DNA from: an uncultured Erythrobacter sp.
Lineage (GTDB): Bacteria > Pseudomonadota > Alphaproteobacteria > Sphingomonadales > Sphingomonadaceae
NCBI GenBank assembly: GCA_947488325.1
Contig: CANKYZ010000007.1
Span: forward strand, 62,001-126,000
DNA: 64,000 nucleotides
Direction: 5' to 3'
The translations under genes and the position numbers were made by a program. The notes under the pieces were generated by a model that made no database searches, was not told the DNA's origin, and saw only the letters and a list, made by a program, of their open reading frames with translations. Of this stretch, positions 1 through 9,597 are shown piece by piece. The stretch's first letter is position 1. Each line of letters starts with the position of its first letter.

Positions 1-2556
1 GCCATTGCCATCAAGCGTGGCGTTACAACCAGTTTGCGTTGCATCGATTGCGCGGTAAATTGGACGACCATCAACGGTGAAGCCGTTGATGCCAAGATCG
101 GGGTTCACAGCTTGCGAAAGATCTACAAAGTTCAGCGTGTCGTTGAACCGTGAGTAGATGTAATCGAGGTTTAGGTTCCAATCGCTGAAAAAGCCCGTTT
201 CCGTGCCGAATGTCGTATTGAAACCAAGATTGGCACGAACCACTGTCGGCACGTCGAGATCGGGGTCAGTCGACTGAATGTCGGCGCCGCCCTGTTCGGC
301 CGTCTGTACAGCAGCATTGATCGCACATTGCGGAATGCCTGTGAATGTGCCTCCATTCAGAACAGATATCTGATCGGTATCTGGGTCCGTAATCCCCAGC
401 TCTGCCGGAGTACAATCGCCAGTGTCGCCGTTCGCGCTCGAGAAACCGTTATTCGAAAACGCATTGGAGAAATACACGACTGGGTCACCACCGGAGAAGA
501 TACCCACGCCGCCAGTTACCCGACTGTTCGAAAAGAAGCCGTCATTGTCGAGTTCATATGTGGCCGAAAAACGCGGCAGAATTACCGGGTCAATACTTGC
601 GAATGAGACAGCATTGGTGAAACCATAGCGGTCGGTGAATTGCGGATTGGCGCGCGGCGCATCACCATCATACAGTTGCACACGGATACCGGCATTGACC
701 GAAAGTTGATCTGTCGCCTGCCATTCGTCCTGAGCATAAACCGAGTATATCTGACGGCTGAACAATGCAGCGGCATTGTTGATGTCGCCCCCGGCAGCAG
801 CAGCGATGGTTGCACCGCCATTGTCGCCATTCACAAGATCATCGGAGTCATCAAACACGCTTGGCGAACCATCACCAATGGCAAGAAGGCCAGCTTCAAA
901 GTCTGCTAGGTTTTGGAAAAACAGTGAGCCTGTCGCGTTGATGGCGAACAGATTAAAGACCTCAAGATCATTAACCTCAGCACCAAATTTCAGGAAGTGA
1001 TCATTGCCAGCATCAATATTGATCTGGAAACGTGCTTGGTCGATCTGGGTGTCAAGTTGGTTGGCCGAACGGAAAATACCTGGGCCGGTTGCCAAGCGCC
1101 CATTTTGACCAAGGCCATTACCATTTTCGTCGATTCCGAATAGCGTACTACCATCATTGTCGAGACCGACAACAAGGCGTGGGGTCGGATTTGCAGCTTG
1201 CGCTTCGCCAAATCCAACCGGTCCTTGAACGTCCCCAACTTCTGCGCGGCTAATGCGCAGTTCGGTTGAGATTGTATCGCTCCAGTCGGAGTAAAGCCGA
1301 ACCGAATAATAATCTGAGATCGTGCCTTCGTCTTCGAAGCTGTTGAAACCACCAAGTTCCTGGCCGCCGAAATCAGGTTCAATATTGGTTTCTTCCAACC
1401 GCTGATAGCTCGCTTCTAGACGATGATCATCGTTGATGATCGCATCAAGACGGCCAAAGTAACGCACTGCGCTCTCGGCAAGCTGAGTTGGGTAAGGACC
1501 AATGTCCTGACCGTAAACATCACGCGCGATACGAGCGAAATCATCGAACTGTTCCTGAGTTACGAATTCAGCTTCATTGGTGAAGCCAGCGCCGAACGGA
1601 CCGAAATTGTTGCCATCTCCCAGATCGGTTTCTTCGTAACCAACCGAGAAAAACAGCCGATCCGGAATGATTGGACCGTCAAGAGTTGCGCCCCAGCGTG
1701 TTTCTTCGCCAGCGTTAAGCGGACTGCCGTCGATGCTGTTAGCGAACAAACCCTGGTCGAAATAGGTGATGAAGGCAGAACCACTGAACCGATTTCCGCC
1801 AGCCTTGGTCACAACGTTCACAAGACAGCCGGTGAATTCTGAATATTCAACGTCAAACGGAGCAAATTCAACCGAAACCTGATCAACGACGTCAAACGGG
1901 AGCGGCAGTGAGTTGCGCGCTGCAAACGGCGTACCGTTTAGGCCGAAAACGTCAGCCTGCACGATGCCATCAACAGTGAATGTGTTCGAGCGGTCATTGC
2001 CGCCGAGGCATGAGATACGATCAACGTCGTTATTGCCTTCTAGGCTAACACGCGGGTCGATGCGGATAATGTCGCGGATGTCGCGAGTGATCGACGGGAA
2101 TGCTTCAAGTGTTTCAGTGCCAAATGCAGTGCCCGGGCCAACTGCAACTTGAGTAACACGAGCGCGCGCGCCGGTGACAACAATCACGCCATCGGAGCTG
2201 CCCGCATTTGACGGGGTCAATGCGAAGGTAAACCCTGTGTTACCCGAAATGTTGGTGAAGACTTCTTCAACAGTCTGGCCTTCAAAGCCATCAGCGGTGA
2301 TCGTTACAGTGTAAGGCCCGCCTGGCTGAAGCGACTGAACACGGAAGTTGCCATCACCGCTTACGGTAGTCGTGCGCGTCTGTCCGGTCCGTTGATCAGT
2401 AATGGTGGCCATCGCACCAGCGAGTGGATTGCCATCGGCGTCCGTAACCTGTCCCTCAATGCCTGAGGTAATTTGCTGTGCAGCTGCTGGAGTTGCAATT
2501 GTAGCTGCTGCAGAGAGACTAACGACGCTAGCCGCCAGAAGATATTTAAGTTTCAT
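1..2556 (-). CDS. TonB-dependent receptor, Oar-like (C-terminus beyond window)
   Basis: Outer-membrane active transporter, open at the window edge, so only about 852 N-terminal residues are seen. Residues 1-27 form a signal peptide ending in Ala-Gln-Gln. About residues 30-115 form a carboxypeptidase-regulatory-like (transthyretin-fold) domain, followed by a plug region and the start of a beta-barrel with many Asp/Asn-rich loops. The N-terminal regulatory domain and a plug lacking a clear TonB box are typical of Oar/OmpA-related receptors rather than classical siderophore receptors. The start at 2556 is the only ATG that gives the signal peptide; the upstream ribosome binding site is weak. No substrate can be inferred from neighbours. 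The missing C-terminus lies at lower coordinates. Confidence 0.88.
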   Translation of the reverse strand, partial: MKLKYLLAASVVSLSAAATIATPAAAQQITSGIEGQVTDADGNPLAGAMATITDQRTGQTRTTTVSGDGNFRVQSLQPGGPYTVTITADGFEGQTVEEVFTNISGNTGFTFALTPSNAGSSDGVIVVTGARARVTQVAVGPGTAFGTETLEAFPSITRDIRDIIRIDPRVSLEGNNDVDRISCLGGNDRSNTFTVDGIVQADVFGLNGTPFAARNSLPLPFDVVDQVSVEFAPFDVEYSEFTGCLVNVVTKAGGNRFSGSAFITYFDQGLFANSIDGSPLNAGEETRWGATLDGPIIPDRLFFSVGYEETDLGDGNNFGPFGAGFTNEAEFVTQEQFDDFARIARDVYGQDIGPYPTQLAESAVRYFGRLDAIINDDHRLEASYQRLEETNIEPDFGGQELGGFNSFEDEGTISDYYSVRLYSDWSDTISTELRISRAEVGDVQGPVGFGEAQAANPTPRLVVGLDNDGSTLFGIDENGNGLGQNGRLATGPGIFRSANQLDTQIDQARFQINIDAGNDHFLKFGAEVNDLEVFNLFAINATGSLFFQNLADFEAGLLAIGDGSPSVFDDSDDLVNGDNGGATIAAAAGGDINNAAALFSRQIYSVYAQDEWQATDQLSVNAGIRVQLYDGDAPRANPQFTDRYGFTNAVSFASIDPVILPRFSATYELDNDGFFSNSRVTGGVGIFSGGDPVVYFSNAFSNNGFSSANGDTGDCTPAELGITDPDTDQISVLNGGTFTGIPQCAINAAVQTAEQGGADIQSTDPDLDVPTVVRANLGFNTTFGTETGFFSDWNLNLDYIYSRFNDTLNFVDLSQAVNPDLGINGFTVDGRPIYRAIDATQTGCNATLDGNG

Positions 2557-2870
2557 GAGAGGATGCCCCTGATCACGTTGAAGGAGATGTGATGCGCGCT
2601 GCCCTAAGCGCGTTGCACTGCACAAAAAAGACTGAAATGCGACAATTCGATGAAACTCTCAGGGGATCAAGCCGAGTCCAAAACTGTCCACAGGCTGAAT
2701 GACCAGCAAATCCGCAGAAATCCGCCATGCTCCTGCATGGTGTTGCACAGGTGCAACGAGGAGGGGATTTTTCGCATTGGCCTTTGCAGAATGTATCAAA
2801 TCGCGATGCGGTACAAATTTGGCCGGAATGAGCCCGATTCGTTATCGAACCAACTCACCCCGAATCGCAA
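2557..2870. other. Intergenic region upstream of the TonB receptor
   Basis: This stretch of 314 bases separates the receptor start from the end of the oxygenase gene. It must carry the receptor promoter. I see no recognisable riboswitch, tRNA, strong hairpin with a T-run or convincing small gene; the short open frames here have no homology I recognise. Confidence 0.4.
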
Positions 2871-3803
2871 TCAGGCGAGGTTAATTTCGCGCAGTCGCTG
2901 CATCAGAAAGTCATGTGCAGAAATTGCAGGCGGCACTTTACCGTCACCAACCTCAACACAGCTTACCAGCGGTTCGATCAAGTAATCAGGCCGGAAATGC
3001 AGAAAGAATGGCATCGAATAGCGCGACCTGTGAGCACCCGGCCCGCGCGGGTTCACAACTCTGTGCGTGGTAGACCGCAACACTCCGTTGGTAAGCCGCT
3101 CCAACATATCGCCGACATTGATGACCAGCGCGCCCTCTGGCACCTCCACCGCATGCCATTCACCCGCTTTGGTAAGCAACTCTAACCCGGCCTCTTCTGC
3201 ACCGAGCAACAGCGTAATCGTGTTGATATCGCCATGCGCAGCCGCACGGATCGCGCCTTCAGGCGCATCAGGGCCCAGAGGTGGATAATGCAGCAGGCGC
3301 ATCACGGAATTGCCATCCTCGACCGTGGAAGCGAAGAATGTACGCGCCAACCCTAGATGCAGTGCAATCGCTTCAAGGACTCTTAGACCCACTGTATCGA
3401 AAACGGCATAGAGTTCGCTGAAGGTCGGCCGGAATTGCTCAATTTCGTCGGGCCACACATTGGGCGCCATAAATTCGGCGAGAGAGTGCCCCGGCGAGAG
3501 AGTGCGGCCAACGTGCCAAAATTCTTTGAGATCAAAGATATCGGCGTCTTTGGCCTTCTCCGTTCCAAACGGCGTGTAACCGCGCGCGCCGCCTCCGCCA
3601 TCGATCTTATACCCTCGCTTGACACTGTCAGGCAGAGCAAAGAATTGTTTCGACATTGCTTCTGCGCGTTCGATCAATTCCGCAGGAATCCCGTGATCGC
3701 GAACCACGGCAAAGCCAAACTCGGCAAAACTACGGCCAAGCTCATCGGCGATTTCATCAAGCGGCTGAGCCAGCGATACGGATGCGATATTTACGTCAGT
3801 CAT
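2871..3803 (-). CDS. 2-oxoglutarate/Fe(II)-dependent oxygenase, isopenicillin N synthase family
   Basis: Soluble non-haem iron oxygenase of 310 residues, the usual length for the family. The N-terminal half carries the DIOX_N-type region (GFAVVRDHGIP near residue 31). The C-terminal half carries the 2OG-Fe(II) domain with the HGD motif (HxD, two iron ligands) around residue 190, the distal His in TTHRVVNP, and the RxS motif (RYS) that binds the 2-oxoglutarate carboxylate. Bacterial members act on varied small molecules, so the substrate is unknown. It is followed on the same strand, but with its own spacing, by the receptor gene. The nucleoside transporter lies 57 bases upstream in the same direction and could be cotranscribed. 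Confidence 0.87.
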   Translation of the reverse strand: MTDVNIASVSLAQPLDEIADELGRSFAEFGFAVVRDHGIPAELIERAEAMSKQFFALPDSVKRGYKIDGGGGARGYTPFGTEKAKDADIFDLKEFWHVGRTLSPGHSLAEFMAPNVWPDEIEQFRPTFSELYAVFDTVGLRVLEAIALHLGLARTFFASTVEDGNSVMRLLHYPPLGPDAPEGAIRAAAHGDINTITLLLGAEEAGLELLTKAGEWHAVEVPEGALVINVGDMLERLTNGVLRSTTHRVVNPRGPGAHRSRYSMPFFLHFRPDYLIEPLVSCVEVGDGKVPPAISAHDFLMQRLREINLA

Positions 3804-3860
3804 GACGCTCCATTTAATAGCCTTGCAACGAGTCCGCCAGTCCTCTCGGAATTGAATACA

Positions 3861-5246
3861 TCAGAACGGTAGGAAAATACTCGCCAACGCGGCGCTCATC
3901 AGATTGGCCAGACTGCCCGCCGCCAGCGCCTTTAGCCCCAGCCGCGCAATGACGGGTCGCTGATTGGGCGCGAGCCCGCCAGTCACCGCCATCTGAATCG
4001 CAATCGAAGAGAAATTGGCAAACCCGCAAAGCGCAAACGTTATTATCGCCCGGCTGCGCGCTGTCAGTTCGCCAGCAGTCATCGCGCCAAGATCTATAAA
4101 GGCCACAAATTCATTGAGCACGATCTTGGTCCCAAACAGCCCGCCTGCGATCTTTGCCTGCTCCCAATCAGAAATACCGATCAAAAACATCACCGGGGCG
4201 AACAGATAACCTAGAATTTCCTGAAAGCTCACCGTGCTGAGCCATGCTGCGGTTTCCGCGCTGAACGGCGCGCCAATTGCAGCGGCGCTGGCAACCATAC
4301 CAGAACCCAAACCAGCAAGCATACCATTGGCCAGCGCAACAAGAGCGACGAACACCATCACCATCGCGCCAACCGCAACCGCAAGTTTTACGCCGGTTTG
4401 AGTGCCCTGTGCAGCAGCCTCAATCACATTGGCCGGACGGTGCCCTTCTTCAAAAGTTTCGGCCATCTCAACTTCGCCCGGCTTACCGCTTTCGACGATA
4501 GCGGCTGGGCCACCTGCGCTGATGCGCTCCTTCGGTAAATCGACCTTTGCAGCAGAATCAACCAAGGTTTCAGGCGGGTCGGGCATAATGATCTTTGCCA
4601 TCAGGATACCGCCAGGCGCCGACATAAAGGCAGCGGCCAACAGCAATGGTACAGCGTCATTGCCAATAAAGCTGGCATAGGCTGCAAGAATTGTCCCTGC
4701 GACACCTGCCATCCCGACCGTCATCAGAGTGAAGAGCTGTGATGGTGTAAGCGCCGCGAGATAAGGGCGTACCACCAATGGGCTTTCAGATTGACCAACA
4801 AAGATATTGGCCGCGCTGCCCAGCGCCTCCACTTTGCTGATGCCGGTGATCCAGCCAATCGCTCCGCCAACCCAGCGCACCAATCTCTGCATAATTCCCA
4901 AGTGATAAAGGATCGAAACAATCGCTGCGAAAAACACAATGACTGGCAATGCACCAATCACGAATGTGTTGGCAAAGGGATTGCTGTCCATTGGGCCGAA
5001 CAATGTTTCGATCCCGACTTTGGAGAAATCGAGCAGCGCGATCACACCGTTGGACATGAACTGGATCAAATTTACGCCAAAATCGGTTTGCAGCACCAGC
5101 AGAGCCATAAAGGCCTGCAATGCGAATGCAGAACCCACAACGCGCAGATTGATATATGATTTGCCGGAAGACAAAAGGAAGGCGATGCCAAGGATCGCAA
5201 CGATCCCGATCAAGCTTGATAAAATGGGTGTAATAGTCTCGCTCAC
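3861..5246 (-). CDS. Concentrative nucleoside transporter, NupC/CNT family
   Basis: Inner-membrane cation-coupled nucleoside importer of 461 residues, somewhat longer than the ~400 residues of E. coli NupC. Many hydrophobic segments cover both ends. The conserved motif GQSESPL near residue 150 and the following region (TVGMAGVAGTILAAY) are the CNT nucleoside-binding core; the C-terminal transport domain (GISDWEQA, NEFVAF, CGFANFSS) is also conserved. A hydrophilic insertion at about residues 220-275, rich in Pro, Glu and Lys, explains the extra length. The start is a GTG at 5246. It is divergent from the VUT-family gene across 203 bases that must hold both promoters. Confidence 0.9.
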   Translation of the reverse strand: MSETITPILSSLIGIVAILGIAFLLSSGKSYINLRVVGSAFALQAFMALLVLQTDFGVNLIQFMSNGVIALLDFSKVGIETLFGPMDSNPFANTFVIGALPVIVFFAAIVSILYHLGIMQRLVRWVGGAIGWITGISKVEALGSAANIFVGQSESPLVVRPYLAALTPSQLFTLMTVGMAGVAGTILAAYASFIGNDAVPLLLAAAFMSAPGGILMAKIIMPDPPETLVDSAAKVDLPKERISAGGPAAIVESGKPGEVEMAETFEEGHRPANVIEAAAQGTQTGVKLAVAVGAMVMVFVALVALANGMLAGLGSGMVASAAAIGAPFSAETAAWLSTVSFQEILGYLFAPVMFLIGISDWEQAKIAGGLFGTKIVLNEFVAFIDLGAMTAGELTARSRAIITFALCGFANFSSIAIQMAVTGGLAPNQRPVIARLGLKALAAGSLANLMSAALASIFLPF

Positions 5247-5449
5247 CGACTGGCGGTGCCCCCGATTGTGATTGTCTTGTCAAATCCCGCGCATGAACCT
5301 GCGTTCACCCGAGCGTACTAGGGCGTGGCATTTTGCGGCGAGCAAAGCAACTGGCAACACGGCCGCCAATGCCGAGCAGCGGGAACACCAGTTGAAAGGA
5401 AGCGCCGGGCGGCTTTCCTTTTGCTCACCCCTCGCTTACCCATCGCAGC

Positions 5450-6163
5450 ATGAGCGAAACCGAAAAACAACCAGAGCCGATCAGCGAAAACGCCGAGCAC
5501 GCACTGGCAGCATCGATGGGACTGTTTGTCTATATCATCCTGTATGGCGGAATGACCGTATTGGCCGGAGTGGTCGCGTTCAAACAGGTGCAATTGTGGC
5601 CAAGCCAGCTTTCGGTTGAAGCTGGTATTTTCCCATTCCTCTTATTGGTCGTGATCACCAGCACCATAGCGCAGCTCTATGGCCAGAAGCTCGCGAACCG
5701 GCTGATCTGGGTTGGCTTCCTGCCGCTGGCATTATCCGCAGCGCTTATTTATCTCGTTTTATCTTTGCCCGCGTCGCCAGAAATGCTCGATTTTCGTGCC
5801 GATGATCTTGCCGCGTTTGAACGGGTGCTTGGGCAAACCCCGCGTATTCTAATGGCGGGACCGGCGGCTTATATCGCCTCGCTGCTACTCAATGTATGGA
5901 TATTCTCGCGCCTTCGCGGAACTGGGGAGACGACGACCGTCAGTCTAATGATCCGCGGCGCCATCGCTTCTGCGCTAAGTCAAGCGCTGGATTCGATCAT
6001 CTTTGTGACGCTTGCTTTTTATGGCGAATTCGACATCACAAATCTGCTCATCGGTCAGGTTCTGGCCAAGGTCACTCTCAGCATTGTCTTGGTGCCGTTC
6101 CTTATCACCTTTGGGGTGAAGACAGCCCAATGGCTGGACGCCCGCGAGACCCGGCTGGATTGA
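5450..6163 (+). CDS. VUT family protein, probable queuosine-precursor transporter
   Basis: Integral membrane protein of 237 residues with about six or seven hydrophobic segments. The region around residues 160-190 (MIRGAIASALSQALDSIIF) matches the conserved R...S...Q..D..IF signature of the VUT/YhhQ family, whose characterised members import 7-cyano- or 7-aminomethyl-7-deazaguanine for tRNA queuosine synthesis. Sphingomonads commonly carry this gene. The first 20 residues are hydrophilic and Glu-rich, as often seen. The substrate assignment rests on family membership only; no queuosine biosynthesis gene lies in the window. Confidence 0.8.
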   Translation: MSETEKQPEPISENAEHALAASMGLFVYIILYGGMTVLAGVVAFKQVQLWPSQLSVEAGIFPFLLLVVITSTIAQLYGQKLANRLIWVGFLPLALSAALIYLVLSLPASPEMLDFRADDLAAFERVLGQTPRILMAGPAAYIASLLLNVWIFSRLRGTGETTTVSLMIRGAIASALSQALDSIIFVTLAFYGEFDITNLLIGQVLAKVTLSIVLVPFLITFGVKTAQWLDARETRLD

Positions 6164-6274
6164 CCTAGAAAAGGACAGCTTGGCGGCCCTGACTGTCGCC
6201 GGTTCGGTGCTATGTGCGCCCCATGTGATTTGTTAGTTTGCCGCTAACAAAATCCAGTGAAAGGAGAAACGCAC

Positions 6275-7394
6275 ATGCCATTCTATCACGGACTCAAATC
6301 CAACACCGATGACCCAGAACCTAGCGATTTCCCCAACTACCCCGACAAACAGGCCTGGGTGCCGGTCGCTTGTTGGCGCTGCGCAAAGACCTTCGGGAGA
6401 CGATCGAAAAAGACCGCCAACCGCGTTCGCTGATCGTCGGCAGTTGGAACATTCGCGCCTTTGACGACGGCACGCCGCGACTTGACGAAAGCTATCATAA
6501 CATCGCTGAGATCATCAGCTGCTTTGACATTTGCGCCTTGCAGGAAATCAAGGGCGACCTTGGACCGCTAGAACGTTTGCGCAAGCTGCTTGGCCCCAGT
6601 TGGGATTACTTCGTCTCAGATGTCTCATCCCATAAGGGCGGCAATAATGAGAGGACGGCCTTCCTTTACAACACCAACCGAGTGCCTTTCCGCCGATCGG
6701 TTGGCGAATTGGTGCTGGATGCAGACGATCTTGGAAATTCAGATCAATTTGCCCGCTCTCCATTCTTCGCGGCATTCTAGGCCGATTGGTTCCGGTTCTG
6801 CCTGTGCTCCACCCATGTGATTTATGGCGGCACTTCGGCGGGCGACAAACAGATGCGCGCAGACGAAATCACACAGATGACAAAAATGCTGGTGAGCCGC
6901 GCGAAAAAGGAAGACCAAGTCTACATCCTGCTCAGTGACATGAATATAGAAACCCCCGATGGCGCGATCATGCAGGCGCTGCGCGATAGCAAAATGAAGT
7001 ACCTGATTTCCCAGCAACCAATCTGGTTGGCGACAAACATTATGATCAGATGGCTTACACCGTCAAAGGCGCCGCAGAGCGCAAAACCAGATTGATCCGC
7101 AGCGGCACATTTGATTGGCGCAGGGCAATCTTTGAACCCTATCCTCAAGACGAGTTTGAAGCGTTGTCCGATACAGAAAAAACTGGTCCATCAGGCCGCT
7201 TTTCAGACTCCCGAATGCTCAACCATTATAATCCTATTTGCGATGCTCAGCGAATTGCTAATGGCAAAGATCCTTATGACAATTTCGAGCGCAGTTATGG
7301 CCTTTGGACGACATTTGAGATGTCCGATCACTTGCCCATCTGGATTGAGCTCGAAGTCGACTATTCTGACGAATATCTCGAACGCTATGTCTGA
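6275..7394 (+). pseudogene. Endonuclease/exonuclease/phosphatase (EEP) family pseudogene with three lesions
   Basis: The pieces of one EEP gene are spread over two reading frames. The start ATG at 6275 follows an AGGAGA ribosome binding site. A frameshift between about 6345 and 6370 moves the reading into the frame containing SWNIRAFDDG (catalytic Asn) and CALQEIKG (catalytic Glu). An in-frame TAG at 6778-6780 then interrupts it, probably from a CAG Gln codon, and the same frame continues with the domain segment STHVIYGG and LLSDMN. A second frameshift between about 7010 and 7035 leads to the C-terminus, which ends with the MSDHLPIWIEL motif (catalytic Asp-His). All catalytic motifs survive, but no intact protein can be made. 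Sequencing errors could explain one lesion, hardly three. Confidence 0.85.
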
Positions 7395-7558
7395 ATGCAC
7401 TGATACGCATTGCTCCAATCAGCATGTAGCGCTCTTTTTGCATTAGCTGCTGATGCATTTTGAGAGTTCCGGCGCCTCGCTCAGTTGTTAGAAGCTTTCA
7501 TCGTTGCTGCCTACTGATCAACTGCGGCGGCGCATGACTATTTTTGAAAGCACATTTC

Positions 7559-8896
7559 ATGGCTGGCAGCGACCAAAGAGGATTAGCCGAAGAATTGGCG
7601 GACATTTCCAAGCAGCCTGAACCGGAACTGCGCGGTTATCCAATCACACCAGCGCGTTATTTTTCCAAAGAATGGATGGAGAAAGAATGGGAAACCGTTT
7701 GGACCAAAACTTGGCAAATCGCATGTCTCGAAAGTGAGCTCACGAAGAAGGGCGATTACACAACCACTACATTAGGGCGTGAACGGATACTTTGTGTACA
7801 TGGCGATGACGACAAAATCCGCGCCTTTTACAATGTCTGCCAGCATCGCGGCATGGAGTTGATGAAAGACGAGTGCGGTCACGCTAAACGGCTGGTCTGC
7901 CCGTATCACGCATGGACTTATGATCTAAAAGGCAAGTTGAAATCCGTACCTGATGAGGCTGACTTCACGCAGGGTAGCCCCTGCGGAAAGCTCAATCTGG
8001 TCGAGATGAAATGCAAAGTTTGGGCTGGCTTTATCTGGTACAATATGGACGATGATTGTGTGCCCCTGCGCGAATATCTCGGCCCGATTGCTGACCAAAT
8101 CGACACCTATCCCATGGCTGAGTTTCGCCGCACCCATTGGGTAACAGTTGAAGGAGACTTCAACTGGAAGCTCGTGCAGGACAATTTCAGCGAAAGTTAT
8201 CACGTCCCTTTTGTACACCCTGGCGCGGTGCACACGCTCGAATATGGCCGTGAAGGTTGCCAGTTCGACCATTACCCACAGGGCCATTGCCGGATGATGA
8301 TGCCTGGCGGCGGTCCCGCCGCTGCGTTAATGGGCGGAGAGAAAGAAACTCTTGTGAAGCTCAAGGGCGAAATGGACTTCTGGGAGCTCAATCCTGACGA
8401 CTATAAAGGCGGGAATACGCGCAATATCCGCAAAGACCTGCAAGCTGCAAAGCGACGCCTTGGTAAAATCAAAGGCTATAATTTCTCAACCTATCACGAT
8501 GATCAGCTGACCGATAACTGGCACTACACGATCTTCCCGAACCTATCGTTCAGCCTAAAGCCGGAAAGCAATATCTGGCTCCGCGCACGCCCGCATGAGA
8601 CCGATCCGGAGAAGTGCTATTTCGACATGTGGTTCATGGTACTGTTTGCAAAGGGTCAGACTGAGTATTTCTCATACGTGATGGGCGATACCATTTCGAC
8701 CCAGGCCGAAGTCCCACATATGCAGGGCAAAGCTCACGAAGTCACAACCGGTCCGGCCATCGATGAAGATCTGGAAATCTGGCCGCAGCAGCAACGTGGT
8801 CTGCATTCGCGCGGATACAAGCGCGACTACCTCGCCTCACAAGAAAGCAGGATGCGTTACTTTCACGAGATACTCGAAGACTGGATGGCACGCTGA
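7559..8896 (+). CDS. Aromatic ring-hydroxylating dioxygenase, Rieske-type alpha subunit
   Basis: Terminal oxygenase subunit of about 445 residues. The Rieske [2Fe-2S] cluster motif is present as CQH followed 18 residues later by CPYH (about residues 93-115). The catalytic domain has the mononuclear-iron site DNFSESYHVPFVHP, giving the two His ligands. I chose the ATG at 7559 over an upstream in-frame TTG because it gives the typical N-terminus, although no strong ribosome binding site is seen. Its stop overlaps the next ATG by one base, so the SnoaL-like gene is cotranscribed. No ferredoxin or reductase gene is adjacent, so electrons must come from partners elsewhere. The substrate is unknown; members of this family act on aromatic acids, carnitine-like amines and other small molecules. 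Confidence 0.88.
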   Translation: MAGSDQRGLAEELADISKQPEPELRGYPITPARYFSKEWMEKEWETVWTKTWQIACLESELTKKGDYTTTTLGRERILCVHGDDDKIRAFYNVCQHRGMELMKDECGHAKRLVCPYHAWTYDLKGKLKSVPDEADFTQGSPCGKLNLVEMKCKVWAGFIWYNMDDDCVPLREYLGPIADQIDTYPMAEFRRTHWVTVEGDFNWKLVQDNFSESYHVPFVHPGAVHTLEYGREGCQFDHYPQGHCRMMMPGGGPAAALMGGEKETLVKLKGEMDFWELNPDDYKGGNTRNIRKDLQAAKRRLGKIKGYNFSTYHDDQLTDNWHYTIFPNLSFSLKPESNIWLRARPHETDPEKCYFDMWFMVLFAKGQTEYFSYVMGDTISTQAEVPHMQGKAHEVTTGPAIDEDLEIWPQQQRGLHSRGYKRDYLASQESRMRYFHEILEDWMAR

Positions 8897-9417
8897 TGAA
8901 CCGGTTGGCGCTTGCCGCAGACAAGCTGGAATGCTCTGAATTGGTGGCGCGTTTTGCGCGCGGTATTGATCGCTGTGACGCCGGTTTAGTGCACGATTGC
9001 TTCCACCCGGATGCGACCGATGATCACGGTATGTTTAAGGGGACTGCCTCAGACTTTGTCGATTGGGTCATGCCCCTGCTCGACACGATGAAGCGAACCC
9101 AGCACATGATCGGCCAATGCTTGATCAACATCGATGGCGATCATGCAGCCGGTGAAAGCTACTTTGTCGCCCACCACACAATGGCGACGTCCGATGGCGA
9201 CATCTTGATGATCGTAGCAGGCCGTTATCTTGACCGGTTTGAGCGGCGTGATGGTGAATGGAAAATCAGTAACCGCCACGCCGTCTATGATTGGAACAGC
9301 GTCAATCCATCAACCGATAACTGGGATCGCGACGACCCAGAAAACCCAAGCGAATATGGTCGACGCGGACAACAAGACGCATCCTACGCGCATTTGTTGC
9401 ACGCCAAAAGTTCTTGA
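8896..9417 (+). CDS. SnoaL-like / NTF2-fold protein
   Basis: Small alpha+beta barrel protein of 173 residues of the SnoaL-like (NTF2) superfamily, which includes dehydratases, isomerases and the beta subunits of ring-hydroxylating dioxygenases. The central segment around residues 35-75 and the C-terminal WKISNRHAVYDWN are typical. Its ATG lies within the TGA of the Rieske oxygenase gene (one-base overlap). This translational coupling suggests it acts with that oxygenase, either as a structural beta-like subunit or on its product. Which one cannot be decided from sequence. Confidence 0.78.
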   Translation: MNRLALAADKLECSELVARFARGIDRCDAGLVHDCFHPDATDDHGMFKGTASDFVDWVMPLLDTMKRTQHMIGQCLINIDGDHAAGESYFVAHHTMATSDGDILMIVAGRYLDRFERRDGEWKISNRHAVYDWNSVNPSTDNWDRDDPENPSEYGRRGQQDASYAHLLHAKSS

Positions 9418-9597
9418 GAACATTGGGCTGCCTTTGAGACTCTCTTTTGCGGGCGAGGGATAAGCACAGATAGCCCATACTGGCGCCCCATCCAGTACTT
9501 TTCTTGCAACTTGGGGATGCATCAAATACGCTTTGAACCGAGATATTGGATGGACTTGCATCAAAGCCCGGCAATAATTTTGAGGGATGAAGCAAGA

